Of a stretch of DNA of 64,000 nucleotides, positions 8,650 to 25,146 are shown in pieces. The notes beneath the pieces were generated by a model. That model did no database searches and was not told the origin of the DNA. It saw only the letters and a program-made list of their open reading frames with translations. Source of the stretch: Aeromonas dhakensis (GTDB taxonomy: Bacteria; Pseudomonadota; Gammaproteobacteria; Enterobacterales; Aeromonadaceae); assembly GCF_000820305.1 (NCBI RefSeq), contig NZ_CDBH01000027.1, positions 99,422-163,421 on the forward strand, written 5' to 3'. The translations under genes were made by a program, and so were the position numbers. Each line of letters starts with the position of its first letter. Position 1 is the stretch's first letter.

Positions 8650-9324
8650 ATGAAAGACTTTCTGATTGCCCCCTCGATCCTCTCCGCCGACTTTGCCCGT
8701 CTGGGGGACGATGTCGCCAAGGTGCTGGCCGCCGGTGCCGACGTGGTCCATTTCGACGTGATGGACAACCATTATGTGCCCAACCTGACCATAGGCCCCA
8801 TGGTCTGTCAGGCCCTGCGCGACTACGGCATCGAGGCGCCCATCGACGTGCACCTGATGGTCAAGCCGGTGGATCGCATCATTCCCGATTTTGCCAAGGC
8901 CGGTGCCTCCCTCATCACCTTCCACCCGGAAGCGTCCGACCACGTCGACCGCTCCCTGGGCCTCATTAAGGAGCAGGGCTGCCAGGCCGGTCTGGTGCTG
9001 AACCCGGCCACCCCGCTCACCTGCCTGGAGTACGTGATGGACAAGCTGGACGTGATCCTGCTGATGTCGGTCAACCCGGGCTTCGGTGGCCAGAGCTTCA
9101 TTCCTGGCACCCTCGACAAGCTGCGCCAGGTGCGCCGCCTGATCGACGAGAGCGGCCGTGACATCCGTCTCGAGATCGACGGCGGGGTCAAGGTGGAGAA
9201 CATCCGTGAAATTGCCCAGGCTGGCGCCGACATGTTCGTGGCCGGCTCTGCCATCTTCAGCCGCCCGGACTACAAGGCGGTGATCGACGAGATGCGGGCG
9301 GAGCTCTCTCATGTCAAACGCTGA
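8650..9324 (+). CDS. rpe: Ribulose-phosphate 3-epimerase
   Basis: Interconverts ribulose 5-phosphate and xylulose 5-phosphate in the pentose phosphate pathway. The 224-residue TIM-barrel protein has the family motifs [14 protein letters not shown] at the N-terminus, [40 protein letters not shown] and the C-terminal phosphate loop [12 protein letters not shown] place the start at 8650 (MKDFLIAPS) by comparison with E. coli; an ATG three codons upstream at 8641 is possible. It heads an overlapping rpe-gph-trpS operon. In enteric bacteria dam precedes rpe; here a divergent ABC-F gene takes that place. Confidence 0.97.
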   Translation: MKDFLIAPSILSADFARLGDDVAKVLAAGADVVHFDVMDNHYVPNLTIGPMVCQALRDYGIEAPIDVHLMVKPVDRIIPDFAKAGASLITFHPEASDHVDRSLGLIKEQGCQAGLVLNPATPLTCLEYVMDKLDVILLMSVNPGFGGQSFIPGTLDKLRQVRRLIDESGRDIRLEIDGGVKVENIREIAQAGADMFVAGSAIFSRPDYKAVIDEMRAELSHVKR

Positions 9325-9979
9325 ACGTGATTTTGACCTGGTGCTGTTCGATCTGGACGGCACCCTGATCGACAGCGCCCCGCAACTGGCGCTGGCGGTC
9401 AACCGTACGCTGACCGAGCTCGGGCTGGCCGAGGCTGACGAGGCCGTGGTGCGGACCTGGGTCGGCAACGGTGCCGACAAGCTGATCCAGCGGGCGCTGG
9501 ACTATCGCGCGGCGCCCGAGCTGTTTGCCAGCGCCCGTCCGCTGTTTGACCGTCACTATCAGGCCTGCCTGCTGGAAGGGCTGGCCATGTATGACGGGGT
9601 TGAGCAGAGCCTGCGCCGCCTGCAGGCGCTGGGCTACCGGCAGGGGATCGTGACCAACAAGCCGAGCCACTTCGTGCAGCCGATCCTCGATGCCCTCGGC
9701 ATCGCCGATTGCTTCGCGCTCTGGCTGGGGGGCAACTGCGTGCCGGTCAAGAAACCGAGTCCGGAACCGCTGCTGCTGGCCTGCCACGAGCTGGGCGTCA
9801 GCCCGTCGCGCACCCTGATGGTGGGCGACTCCGAAAATGACGTGCTGGCCGCCCAGGCTGCCGGCATGAAGGTGGTGGGGCTGACCTACGGCTACAACTA
9901 CGGCCGTCCCATCGCAGATTCCCGCCCGGACTGGGTATGCGAACAGTTTGCCCAGCTCGACGCGCTGCTGGCCGAATAA
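9311..9979 (+). CDS. gph: Phosphoglycolate phosphatase
   Basis: A 222-residue HAD-superfamily hydrolase that removes phosphate from 2-phosphoglycolate, a product of oxidative DNA repair. The catalytic motif [14 protein letters not shown] (residues about 13-26), TNKPSHF (motif II), the lysine of [10 protein letters not shown], and [15 protein letters not shown] (motif IV) are all present. It starts within the last 14 bases of rpe, with GGAG just upstream, which shows translational coupling. The position between rpe and trpS is the conserved gammaproteobacterial order and supports the specific gph assignment over other HAD phosphatases. Confidence 0.95.
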   Translation: MSNAERDFDLVLFDLDGTLIDSAPQLALAVNRTLTELGLAEADEAVVRTWVGNGADKLIQRALDYRAAPELFASARPLFDRHYQACLLEGLAMYDGVEQSLRRLQALGYRQGIVTNKPSHFVQPILDALGIADCFALWLGGNCVPVKKPSPEPLLLACHELGVSPSRTLMVGDSENDVLAAQAAGMKVVGLTYGYNYGRPIADSRPDWVCEQFAQLDALLAE

Positions 9980-10018
9980 GCTGGCCAGGCAGGCCGAATA
10001 ACAAGGATCAACACTCTG

Positions 10019-11023
10019 ATGACTAAACCTATCGTATTGAGCGGGGCCCAACCGTCGGGCCAGCTGACCATCGGCAACTACATGGGGGCCCTGCGTCAGT
10101 GGGTCAACATGCAGGATGACTTCGACTGCCTCTACTGCATCGTCGATCTGCACGCCATCACCACCCGCCAGGATCCGGCCGCCCTGCGCAAGGCCTGCCT
10201 GGACGCCGCCGCCCTCTATCTGGCGGTCGGCATCGATCCGGCCAAGAGCACCGTCTTCATCCAGTCCCACGTGCCGCAGCATGCCGAGCTTGGCTGGATC
10301 CTGAACTGCTACACCCAGATGGGCGAGCTGTCGCGCATGACCCAGTTCAAGGACAAGTCCGCCCGTTTCGAGAACAACGTCAACGTCGGCCTGTTCGGTT
10401 ATCCGGTGCTGATGGCGGCCGACATTCTGCTCTATCAGGCCAATCAGGTGCCGGTGGGCAACGACCAGAAGCAGCACCTGGAGCTGACCCGCGACATCTG
10501 CACCCGCTTCAACAACCTCTACGGCGAGGTGTTCACCCTGCCGGAGCCCTTCATTCCGACCGAAGGCGCCCGGGTGATGAGCCTGCAGGATCCGACCAAG
10601 AAGATGTCCAAGTCGGATGACAACGAGGCCAACTTCATCGGCCTGCTGGAAGATCCCAAACAGATCGTCAAGAAGATCAAGCGCGCGGTGACCGACTCCG
10701 ACGAGCCGGCGGTGGTGCGTTTCGATCCGGAGAACAAGCCGGGGGTTTCCAACCTGCTGACCTTGATGTCCGGGGTGACCGGTCGCTCCATCCCCGAGCT
10801 GGAGCAGCATTTCGAAGGCAAGATGTACGGTCACCTCAAGACCGAAACCGCCGAGGCCGTGGTTGCCTTGCTGGAGCCGATCCAGGCGCGCTTCCACGAG
10901 CTGCGTCAGGATGAGGCTCATCTGCAGGCCATTTTGGCGGCAGGTGCACAAAAGGCGCGGGAAAGGGCTGAAAAAACCCTGGCCAGCGTATATGATGTAG
11001 TCGGCTTCGTTCCTCGAGCCTGA
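10019..11023 (+). CDS. trpS: Tryptophanyl-tRNA synthetase
   Basis: A class I aminoacyl-tRNA synthetase of 334 residues, the normal bacterial length. The HIGH-type motif appears as [14 protein letters not shown] near residues 15-28 and the KMSKS loop as [13 protein letters not shown] near 195-207. The [19 protein letters not shown] segment forms the ATP/tryptophan pocket. AAGGA lies 11 bases before the ATG. It is the third gene of the rpe-gph-trpS operon, 39 bp after gph, and is followed by a hairpin with a T-rich tail at 11044. Confidence 0.97.
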   Translation: MTKPIVLSGAQPSGQLTIGNYMGALRQWVNMQDDFDCLYCIVDLHAITTRQDPAALRKACLDAAALYLAVGIDPAKSTVFIQSHVPQHAELGWILNCYTQMGELSRMTQFKDKSARFENNVNVGLFGYPVLMAADILLYQANQVPVGNDQKQHLELTRDICTRFNNLYGEVFTLPEPFIPTEGARVMSLQDPTKKMSKSDDNEANFIGLLEDPKQIVKKIKRAVTDSDEPAVVRFDPENKPGVSNLLTLMSGVTGRSIPELEQHFEGKMYGHLKTETAEAVVALLEPIQARFHELRQDEAHLQAILAAGAQKARERAEKTLASVYDVVGFVPRA

Positions 11024-11043
11024 CATACTGGGAAGGTGTAGTA

Positions 11044-11080
11044 GAAGAGAGCTGGGTATTTGCCTGGCTTTCTTTGTTTT
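11044..11080 (+). terminator. Probable terminator after trpS
   Basis: AAGAGAGCTGGG and CCTGGCTTTCTT (11062-11073) pair with some G-U pairs across TATTTG and are followed by TGTTTT. The stem is imperfect. Confidence 0.55.
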
Positions 11081-11147
11081 ACCCGACCTGCTGTTCGTTG
11101 TTTTCATCTTCCAATTTCAAACGCGGGCGTCTGCCCCAAGAGTTAGC

Positions 11148-11363
11148 ATGTCTGTCGAATCAAATACCACGATTGAAGAGTTGGGTGACAAGGGTCACTG
11201 GCTGCGCAAGTTCCGCAAGGCCAAGAACCTGCATACCCTGCAACTGATGGTCTCCAACGCCATCGACAAGCACCATAAAATCCCCGCCATCGCCGCCGCC
11301 ATCTACCTGGCCGAGTGCCAGCGCGAGCGCGAGATGGAGCAGGGCCGCTATCTGGATCGTTAA
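11148..11363 (+). CDS. Small conserved-type protein of unknown function
   Basis: A 71-residue, basic, probably helical cytoplasmic protein. The centre reads HWLRKFRKAKNLHTLQLMVS and the C-terminus AAAIYLAECQREREMEQGRY; there is no signal peptide or membrane segment. I do not recognise a named family. It sits between trpS and pabA, ending 20 bp before the pabA start on the same strand, so it may form a two-gene unit with pabA. A Hha-like or other small regulator is possible but nothing in the sequence proves it. The frame and context make it a likely real gene. Confidence 0.7.
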   Translation: MSVESNTTIEELGDKGHWLRKFRKAKNLHTLQLMVSNAIDKHHKIPAIAAAIYLAECQREREMEQGRYLDR

Positions 11364-11383
11364 TTCTCTGCCCTGGTTGACCC

Positions 11384-11965
11384 ATGCTGTTGTTGATCGA
11401 TAACTACGACTCCTTTACCTGGAATCTGGTGCAATATTTTGGCGCCCTGGGACAGGAGGTGGTGGTGAAGCGCAATGACGAGCTGACGCTGGACGCCATC
11501 GCCCGGCTCTCTCCCCGCTATCTGGTGATCTCTCCCGGCCCCTGCACGCCAAACGAGGCGGGCATCTCTCTGGCGACCATCTCCCGTTTTGCCGGCCAGC
11601 TTCCCATCCTCGGCGTCTGTCTCGGCCACCAATCCCTGGCGCAGGCGTTCGGCGCTCAGGTTGTACGTGCGCGCCAGATGATGCACGGCAAGACCTCGCT
11701 CATTCGCCATCGGGGGGAGGGAGTCTTCAAGGGGCTCAACGACCCGCTGCGGGTCACTCGTTACCATTCGCTCATCGTGGAGCGCGACACCTTGCCCGAT
11801 TGTCTCGAGATCACCGCCTGGAGCGAACATGCCGATGGCAGCCCGGACGAGATCATGGGCCTGCGCCATAAGCAGTTGAATATAGAGGGGGTTCAGTTCC
11901 ATCCGGAGAGCATTTTGAGCGAACAGGGCCATCAATTGCTGGCCAATTTTCTGGCAAATTCCTGA
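11384..11965 (+). CDS. pabA: Aminodeoxychorismate synthase glutaminase subunit (PabA/TrpG type)
   Basis: A 193-residue class I glutamine amidotransferase. [15 protein letters not shown] at the N-terminus, the oxyanion motif [11 protein letters not shown], the nucleophile [14 protein letters not shown] (Cys near residue 79) and VQFHPES with the catalytic His/Glu are all present. It supplies ammonia to PabB for 4-amino-4-deoxychorismate in folate synthesis. The RYHSLIVE segment is typical of PabA. The stand-alone position next to the astC/argD gene, not in a trp operon, matches pabA-argD linkage in enteric bacteria and Vibrio and supports pabA over trpG, though dual use is possible. Confidence 0.92.
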   Translation: MLLLIDNYDSFTWNLVQYFGALGQEVVVKRNDELTLDAIARLSPRYLVISPGPCTPNEAGISLATISRFAGQLPILGVCLGHQSLAQAFGAQVVRARQMMHGKTSLIRHRGEGVFKGLNDPLRVTRYHSLIVERDTLPDCLEITAWSEHADGSPDEIMGLRHKQLNIEGVQFHPESILSEQGHQLLANFLANS

Positions 11966-11976
11966 CAAGTCGTGAT

Positions 11977-12013
11977 CGGCCTCTCAAAATCGTGATGAGG
12001 CCAAAAATATTTT
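11977..12013 (+). terminator. Possible weak terminator after pabA
   Basis: GGCCTC and GAGGCC pair around a 13-base loop and are followed by an A/T-rich AAAAATATTTT. The stem is short. Confidence 0.35.
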
Positions 12014-12131
12014 CCCTGACACTTTATTCACCTGCCTCCCTGTCCAAATTATCTCTTGCCAACACCCCCTGAGCCGTTATGCAATGCGGTTGCCTAAAAT
12101 CTCACGGGCAATCGAACATTGTTCCCTGTAA

Positions 12132-13460
<1,329 letters not shown>

Positions 13461-13469
13461 TCCAAATTG

Positions 13470-13508
13470 AGGTGGGGAACCCGCCCGGCAGGAGCCGGGC
13501 CCCCACCT
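13470..13508 (+). repeat. Intercistronic hairpin between astC and astA
   Basis: AGGTGGGG (13470-13477) pairs with CCCCACCT (13501-13508), and inside it GCCCGGC pairs with GCCGGGC. No T-run follows, so it is more likely an mRNA stability or processing structure than a terminator. Confidence 0.75.
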
Positions 13509-13535
13509 GTCGTCAATGAAAGGGAGTTGTCATTT

Positions 13536-16095
<2,560 letters not shown>

Positions 16096-16105
16096 CAACA
16101 ACGAA

Positions 16106-16127
16106 AAGGGGGCACCTCAGGGTGCCC
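16106..16127 (+). repeat. Intercistronic hairpin after astD
   Basis: A GGGGGCACC...GGGTGCCCC stem closes around TCA in the spacer between astD and the DUF1338 gene. It is the third such hairpin in this gene row and lacks a T tract. Confidence 0.7.
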
Positions 16128-16158
16128 CTGTCTGTACCCGCAATCAAAGGAAAGAGAG

Positions 16159-16956
16159 ATGCAAAAGGATATCGACACCCTGTTCAGTCATCTGTGGGAC
16201 AACTACATCAAGGTGACCCCGAGTGCCCACAAGGTGCACACCCTGCTGGGGGGCGGTGAACCCATCGTCAACGATCACGTGGCGTTTCGCACCTACAACC
16301 TGCCCAAGCTGGGGCTGGAGAAGCTGGCGGCCCACTTCCTGGCGCTCGGCTACGAGCAGAAGGGCGAGTACGTGTTCAAGGCCAAGAAGCTCTACGCCAA
16401 GCACTTCGAGCACAAGGATCCGGACGCTCCCAAGGTGTTCATCAGCGAGCTGAAGGTAGAGGAGCTCTCAGAAGGCGCTCAGGCCATCATCCACAAGCTG
16501 GTGGATCAGGTGCCCGATCATCTGACCGATACCGCCGCCTTCCTCTATGCCGGTGCCCCCTGGCAGGTCTCCTATGCCGACTACCAGACCCTGCTGGCGG
16601 AGAGCGAGTATGCGGCCTGGATGGCGGCCTGGGGTTATCGCGCCAACCACTTCACCGTCAACATCAACCGCCTGCGGGATTTCGACACCATAGAGCAGGT
16701 GAACGCTGCTCTGAAAGCGGCCGGCTTCGTGCTCAACAGCGTGGGCGGCGAGGTGAAAGGGGACCCGCAGGTGATGCTGGAGCAATCCTCCACCATGGCC
16801 GACAAGGCGGACGTGGCCTTCAGCGACGGTGTACGCACCATCCCGAGCTGCTTCTACGAATTCGCCCTGCGCTACCCACAGGCCGACGGCGTGCTCTACC
16901 CGGGCTTCGTCGAGGCGTCGGCCGACAAGATCTTCGAATCCACCAACGCCATGTAA
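16159..16956 (+). CDS. DUF1338 protein (HglS-like, putative non-haem iron enzyme)
   Basis: A 265-residue soluble protein of the DUF1338 type. Members of this superfamily include HglS, a 2-oxoadipate dioxygenase/decarboxylase that uses a His-His-Glu metal site. Candidates here are His40 (NDHVAFRTY), His164 (RANHFTVNIN) and Glu234 (CFYEFALRY). It lies 63 bp after astD on the same strand, joined by a hairpin without a terminator, so it is probably cotranscribed with the ast genes. This suggests a role with amino-acid-derived 2-oxo acids, but the real substrate is unknown. The protein is shorter than HglS itself. Confidence 0.82.
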   Translation: MQKDIDTLFSHLWDNYIKVTPSAHKVHTLLGGGEPIVNDHVAFRTYNLPKLGLEKLAAHFLALGYEQKGEYVFKAKKLYAKHFEHKDPDAPKVFISELKVEELSEGAQAIIHKLVDQVPDHLTDTAAFLYAGAPWQVSYADYQTLLAESEYAAWMAAWGYRANHFTVNINRLRDFDTIEQVNAALKAAGFVLNSVGGEVKGDPQVMLEQSSTMADKADVAFSDGVRTIPSCFYEFALRYPQADGVLYPGFVEASADKIFESTNAM

Positions 16957-16990
16957 GGCGGGGCCGGCTCACTCCGGCACGACTGCATGC

Positions 16991-17019
16991 AAAACGCCTC
17001 CCTTGTGGAGGCGTTTTTG
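16991..17019. terminator. Terminator between the DUF1338 and HAD genes
   Basis: AACGCCTCC and GGAGGCGTT pair around CTTGT, with A and T runs on the two flanks. It serves the ast/DUF1338 transcript and probably the converging HAD gene. Confidence 0.92.
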
Positions 17020-17042
17020 TCCTGGCTGACGCAGAGTGGGAG

Positions 17043-17639
17043 CTAGCGCTGGTAGAGCTCCCCCTCCAGCACCAGTACCGTCTCCATTCCGGCGGCGCGG
17101 CCCGCCTGCAGGCCGATCTGGGTGTCTTCGAACACCAGGCAGTTGGCGGGGTTGGCCCCCAGCTGCTCGGCCACTTGCAGGAAGGTGTCGGGATGGGGCT
17201 TGTGGTTGACCACATCGTCGGCGCTCACCACCACCTGGATGTAGGCATCGAGCCCGGTGCTTTTGAGGATCGACTCCGCCTGATTGCGCGGCGAGCCAGT
17301 GCCGATACCCATGGGGACCTTGCCGTGGCAGCGCCTGACCAGCTCCCACATGGCAGGAAAGACGCTCACTTGCTGGATATGCTCCATGTAGAGGGCCACC
17401 TTGCGGCGGGTGAAGGCCTCCACGTCTATGGTCAGGCCGTGCTGTTCGGCCAGGATGGCGACGATCTTGCGGGTGGGAATGCCGCCGTACTCGTTGAGCT
17501 GGGCGCGATCGAAGGGCAGGCCAAACTCGGCGCTGGTGGCTTCCCAGGCATCCAGGTGGCGCGGCATGGAGTCCACCAGGGTGCCATCCATATCGAAAAT
17601 CAGGGCGTCGTACTGCTCAAACCGGAACTGCTCGGACAT
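17043..17639 (-). CDS. yqaB: YqaB-like HAD phosphatase (fructose-1-phosphate/6-phosphogluconate type)
   Basis: A 198-residue beta-phosphoglucomutase-like HAD hydrolase. Motif I is LIFDMDGTLVDS at residues about 13-24, motif II lies in MGIGTGSPRN, the lysine is in NHKPHPDTFLQ and motif IV is VFEDTQIGLQAGRAAGM. Spacing and wording follow E. coli YqaB, which acts on fructose 1-phosphate and 6-phosphogluconate. I start at 17639 (MSEQFRFEQYDALIF); the frame is open for 105 more codons upstream but that part has no family match. It converges on the DUF1338 gene. Exact substrate is uncertain. Confidence 0.85.
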   Translation of the reverse strand: MSEQFRFEQYDALIFDMDGTLVDSMPRHLDAWEATSAEFGLPFDRAQLNEYGGIPTRKIVAILAEQHGLTIDVEAFTRRKVALYMEHIQQVSVFPAMWELVRRCHGKVPMGIGTGSPRNQAESILKSTGLDAYIQVVVSADDVVNHKPHPDTFLQVAEQLGANPANCLVFEDTQIGLQAGRAAGMETVLVLEGELYQR

Positions 17640-17817
17640 GGGGCTGCTTCCTCTCGGGGTAAAAGGGCAGCCTACCAGAGCGGGGGGCACAATGCCGCGA
17701 CCGGGGTCATGCTTGCCGGCACGGATGCCCCGGTTTTGGTCATCCGCCAGTGATGTATGAGACAATAACAAGTTCTGCGCCGCAGACGCTGGAGCAACAA
17801 AGGAGCGAGCCCGTCTT

Positions 17818-19182
17818 ATGTCCCCCAAAACCATCTTCTCGAGCGTGGCCCTGGTGATCGCGCTGGGTTCACTGGAAAAGAGCATAGTCACCACCCCGCT
17901 GCCCATCATAGGGGCCGAGCTCAATGCCGGCGCCGCCCTCACCTGGGTAGTCACCGCCTACCTGCTGGCGGCCACCGCCGCCCTGCCCATCTACGGCAAA
18001 CTGAGCGACATGTTCGGTCGCGTGCGCATGCTCAACATCGGCATTGGCCTGTTTCTGGCCGGCTCGGTGGCCTGCGGCCTGGCCCAGGATCTGCCGACCC
18101 TGCTGGCCGCCCGGGTGCTGCAGGGGCTGGGAGGCGGCGGCTTGATCGCGCTCGCCTTCACCGTCATCGCCGACAGCATACCGCCGCGGGAGGTGGGCAA
18201 GTATCAGGGCTACATCTCGGCGGTCTATGCGGTTTCCAGCATCGCCGGTCCCTTGCTCGGCGGCTATTTCACCGAGCAGCTCAGCTGGCGCTGGATCTTC
18301 TGGATCAACCTGCCGCTCGGCGCCATCGCCCTCTGGCTGGTGAACCGCAACCTGGGCCACCTCAATGTGCGTCGTCACAGCCGCTTCGACTGGAAGGGGG
18401 CGGCGCTGCTCATCACTGTCACCACTCTCACCCTGTTGCTGCTCTCGCCGGAGGCGGCGCTGCCCGCCATCTGGCTCGCGGCCGCGCTGGCGGTGGCCCT
18501 GTTGTTGCTGGTGCTGATCGAGCGGCGGGCCCACGACCCCATCCTGCCGGCCCACCTGGCGCGTCAGCCCGGTTATCTGGTGAGCGTGCTGCTGGCGCTG
18601 GCCTCGCAACTGCTGATGTTCGCCGTGCTGGTCTACCTGCCGCTGCAGATGCAGTGGCAGAAGGGGATGAGCGCCAGCGACAGCGGCGAGATCATGGTGA
18701 TCTTCATGGTCTGCATCACGGCGGGGGCCTTCGTCGGCGGCAAGCTGATCGGCCACACCGGCTACTACAAGCGTTTCGTGGTGGTGGGGTTCGCCCTGGC
18801 GGCGCTGGCCCTGTGGCAGATCCACTTCGACGTCTGGATCAGGCTGGGACTGGCGTTTGCCGGCATCGGCCTTGGCCTGGTGCTGCCCGCGCTCTCGGTG
18901 GTGGTGCAAAACGCCCTGCCGCGGGAAGATCGCGGCATCGGCATGTCGCTGTTCAACTTCGGCCGCGAGCTGGGGGGCGCGGTCGGGGTGGCCATCTGCG
19001 CCGTGCTGTTCCACTCTGCCCTGCCGGCGGGCAGCAGCCACAACCTGGCCAGCCTGAGCCCGGTCGAGCTGGCGCCCGGCTTCAGCGCCACCTACATCGG
19101 CATGGCGCTGATCGCCAGCGCCGCCCTGCTGGTCACCCTGCTGGCGTTGAAGCGCCACGAGCTGGCCGACATGCCCGCCTGA
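17818..19182 (+). CDS. MFS transporter, EmrB/QacA (DHA2) type
   Basis: A 454-residue major facilitator protein. Conserved signs are YLLAATAALPIYGKLSDMFG with the motif A loop, RVLQGLGGGGLIALAFTVIA, and GPLLGGYFTEQLSWRWIFWI, which mark the drug:H+ antiporter DHA2 group, normally with 14 helices. The first-helix motif is LEKSIVTTPLP in place of the common LDxTIVNVALP. It is divergent from the HAD gene with a 178-bp spacer and ends at a bidirectional terminator shared with nifJ. Multidrug export is the likely role; the substrates are unknown. Confidence 0.85.
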   Translation: MSPKTIFSSVALVIALGSLEKSIVTTPLPIIGAELNAGAALTWVVTAYLLAATAALPIYGKLSDMFGRVRMLNIGIGLFLAGSVACGLAQDLPTLLAARVLQGLGGGGLIALAFTVIADSIPPREVGKYQGYISAVYAVSSIAGPLLGGYFTEQLSWRWIFWINLPLGAIALWLVNRNLGHLNVRRHSRFDWKGAALLITVTTLTLLLLSPEAALPAIWLAAALAVALLLLVLIERRAHDPILPAHLARQPGYLVSVLLALASQLLMFAVLVYLPLQMQWQKGMSASDSGEIMVIFMVCITAGAFVGGKLIGHTGYYKRFVVVGFALAALALWQIHFDVWIRLGLAFAGIGLGLVLPALSVVVQNALPREDRGIGMSLFNFGRELGGAVGVAICAVLFHSALPAGSSHNLASLSPVELAPGFSATYIGMALIASAALLVTLLALKRHELADMPA

Positions 19183-19198
19183 TGGCCGCCAGCCGATA

Positions 19199-19228
19199 AA
19201 AAGAGGGCTCCCCGCGGGGAGCCCTCTT
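19199..19228. terminator. Bidirectional terminator between MFS gene and nifJ
   Basis: AAGAGGGCTCCCC and GGGGAGCCCTCTT pair around a short loop with A/T on both flanks. Nearly the same hairpin occurs at 27651. Confidence 0.9.
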
Positions 19229-19249
19229 TATTGGTGGCAACTTGCGCGC

Positions 19250-22795
<3,546 letters not shown>

Positions 22796-23197
22796 TCTCA
22801 AACCTTGGTTGCACAGTCGGCGTGGGTACGCAAACGACAAAAGAGACCGGGCCTTGCCCCGGGGGGAGCGAAAGCATGCTGTGCCCTTCCTTGTGGCAAT
22901 CTGTGTCACTGGCCTGTGACGGTGAATTCGCTGTTCTTGCGCTGGGGTGAATCAACGTTGCGGCAAGAAAAATATGTGATGGAACGTTAATATGAGTAAT
23001 GTTTTGCCGTTGTGATTGTCAATCTTCAAATTTATCCGCTCGATGAATTAAGGCTTCATATTTATTAAGCAAGAGTCGGCATCGCCAAAATAAATATCTG
23101 GTGAATCAGACCATCCTGTTAATGGGGGAATAGATGCCAATGCGTCCCTGCACTGGCATGAAATAATGGTCATCAGAAGATCATCACTCTCTTGTCA
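22796..23197. other. 402-bp spacer upstream of nifJ
   Basis: No gene is seen. On the reverse strand TTGACA (23022-23017) could be the -35 of the nifJ promoter, but no good -10 follows at the normal distance, so an activator may be needed. The region is A/T-rich between 22960 and 23110. No terminator with a T tract was found for acfC. Confidence 0.35.
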
Positions 23198-23968
23198 TTA
23201 AAATTTGTCGGACCAGCCCAGCTGCTGAAAAATCTGCTTTGATTTTTCCCCTTTCAAATATTCGGCGAAACGTACCGCATCCTGGCTCGGACTCTTGTTA
23301 AGGACTATGTTCACATCCCGATAAACCACCAGCTGCTCTTCAATTGCCACCACGTCGCCCACGTCCGGGTTGCTCCTGGCCCAGTCAATCCAGGTGATCC
23401 AGGCATCGACGCGGGGATCTTCCTGGAACGCCTTGCGGGCGCTGCCGCTGTTGGGGGTGTATTGCACTATGTTGTTTCGAAAATCGGCGACCAGCTTGAT
23501 GTCACCGGTGCGACCTATCATGTCTTCCCACACCCCGGTTCCCGAGGTGTTGCTGACCCCGGCCCCCTCCGGCACGACTATGCCGATGCCCGGTTTGGCC
23601 AGATCGGCCAGCCCCTTGATATTCTTGGGGTTGCCCTTCTTGACCAGAATGATGGCCGGGCGCAGGTAGAGCGGGGTAATCTTGTTGATGTCGAACTGCT
23701 GCTGATGGTCGGTGGCTATCGCCAGGGCCGATTGCTCGGAGGCGCCGAACAGCATGTCGGCGTTTTTGCCGGCATCGTCATTCCAGGTCGCCTGCGGCCC
23801 GAAATGGACGTTCACCTTGATCCCCGTCTCCGCTTCAAAGACGCTGCCTACCTTGATCAAGGCGGTGTGCGGCCCGCCGGGGCCATATAAGTTGACGTCC
23901 GCCAATGTGGCATAGCTGGTCAGCATGGTCACCAATGCGGAAGCCGTCATAAATATATGCTTGTTCAT
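23198..23968 (-). CDS. acfC: AcfC-like periplasmic substrate-binding protein
   Basis: A 256-residue exported protein. A signal peptide (MNKHIFMTASALVTMLTSYA, cleavage near Ala23) precedes a ModA-like binding fold that opens DVNLYGPGGPHTALIKVGSV, with FGPQATWNDDAG and MLFGASEQSALAIA. These features are those of Vibrio cholerae AcfC, an accessory colonization factor of the sulfate/molybdate-type binding protein superfamily. No permease or ATPase gene is adjacent, so it is an orphan binding protein that may sense or chemotactically present a small oxyanion or other ligand. The family link is good; the ligand is unknown. Confidence 0.82.
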   Translation of the reverse strand: MNKHIFMTASALVTMLTSYATLADVNLYGPGGPHTALIKVGSVFEAETGIKVNVHFGPQATWNDDAGKNADMLFGASEQSALAIATDHQQQFDINKITPLYLRPAIILVKKGNPKNIKGLADLAKPGIGIVVPEGAGVSNTSGTGVWEDMIGRTGDIKLVADFRNNIVQYTPNSGSARKAFQEDPRVDAWITWIDWARSNPDVGDVVAIEEQLVVYRDVNIVLNKSPSQDAVRFAEYLKGEKSKQIFQQLGWSDKF

Positions 23969-24120
23969 TATCTACACTCCTTTGGGACTGATGGTTCAAG
24001 CGAAAAGGACCGGTCATTTATCGAATTTATTTCAACGAAATATGAACGGTGAAATATTTCATGGTCAGGCATCAATATTATTTAAAGCCGCACAAGCCAT
24101 GATTTAACATCTCTTCTCTC

Positions 24121-25146
24121 TTATATTCTGACGCCCACCATACCGGCAATGATGGCCAGCGCGAGGGCTGCCGAGCCGGCCAGTCCGGTGTACCACAGCA
24201 GCCTGATGCGGCTCGTTGCCACGCCGTGGGCCGCGAGCACCACCCGCAACCCGGCCAGCAGATGCGCCAGTACGAAGAAGACGCCGAGGGTGTAGTGGGG
24301 CACCAGGCGAATATTCCAGGGATCCATCAGCAGGCCCGCCTCGCCACCGGTGGCAAAACTCCAGTCGGTCGGTATGCCGAGGAAGCTGCGGGCATAGATG
24401 AACACCGAGTTCATGTGCCCCAGCACGAACACCGACAGATAGACGCCAGAGGCGATCTGGAAGGTGGTCAGCCAGTTATGTCGGGTACTGCTCCAGCGCC
24501 AGGCAAGGTAGAGACCTGAGCCGACCTGGAAGAGAAACGCCGCCACCAGCAGGGGTTCGACAACGCCGGCCCGGTAGACGGTGCGACCCGCCTCCATGAC
24601 CCGGGCGTGAAGCTCGGGGCCGACCAACCCGGTCAGGTGATTGGCCAGATGAAAGAGTACATAGCAACAGAGCACCAGCGCGCTGATGCCATGGGCGACG
24701 CGCCAGCGTCCCAGCCCGCTCACTGGAAGGGCCTGCCCTGCCTCTGTCTGGTGTGACTCCCACCCCAGCAGCATGGCGCCAACCCAGAACAGAGACCACA
24801 CCAGCACATCGGGCAGCGGGCTGCCGACCAGCGTCTGCACCACTCCGAGCAGGACATAGAGGCTGGGGGCCGCCACGCTCAGATAGGCCAGTCGACGCAT
24901 GCCTGTGGTGATGCCGGGCCGATTGGCGACGATCAGCCCCGCCAGGGGAACGGCCAAGGCCAGCAGCAGCGAGAGCAGGGCGCCGAGCAGACTGGCAGCG
25001 CCGTTCTGGCCGACCAATGTGTTGAAGATCACTAACAGAAACGGATAGCCGAGCGCGGCCAGCGGGGGGAGCAGACAGAGTGAGTGAGGGCGCTGCACCA
25101 TCATGTGCTCGCGGCTCTCGTCCGCGATCCTGGAAGGTAAGGGCAT
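24121..25146 (-). CDS. Polytopic membrane protein resembling cytochrome b subunits
   Basis: A 341-residue protein with about eight or nine hydrophobic helices. WRVAHGISALVLCCYVLFHL near residue 150 with ANHLTG, and later FQIASGVYLSVFVLGHMNSV and PHYTLGVFFVLAHLLAG, place histidines inside helices as in the SdhC/FrdC-type cytochrome b anchors. No gene for a soluble redox partner is next to it, so a complex cannot be named. AGGA lies eight bases before the ATG at 25146. It is upstream of acfC on the same strand with a 152-bp gap. I would call it an integral membrane protein with possible haem-b ligands. Confidence 0.6.
   Translation of the reverse strand: MPLPSRIADESREHMMVQRPHSLCLLPPLAALGYPFLLVIFNTLVGQNGAASLLGALLSLLLALAVPLAGLIVANRPGITTGMRRLAYLSVAAPSLYVLLGVVQTLVGSPLPDVLVWSLFWVGAMLLGWESHQTEAGQALPVSGLGRWRVAHGISALVLCCYVLFHLANHLTGLVGPELHARVMEAGRTVYRAGVVEPLLVAAFLFQVGSGLYLAWRWSSTRHNWLTTFQIASGVYLSVFVLGHMNSVFIYARSFLGIPTDWSFATGGEAGLLMDPWNIRLVPHYTLGVFFVLAHLLAGLRVVLAAHGVATSRIRLLWYTGLAGSAALALAIIAGMVGVRI

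Noticed and set aside
22796..22909. 38-residue N-terminal extension of NifJ
   Set aside because: No homology in the extension; the family start MKHDM at 22795 has an acceptable binding site.
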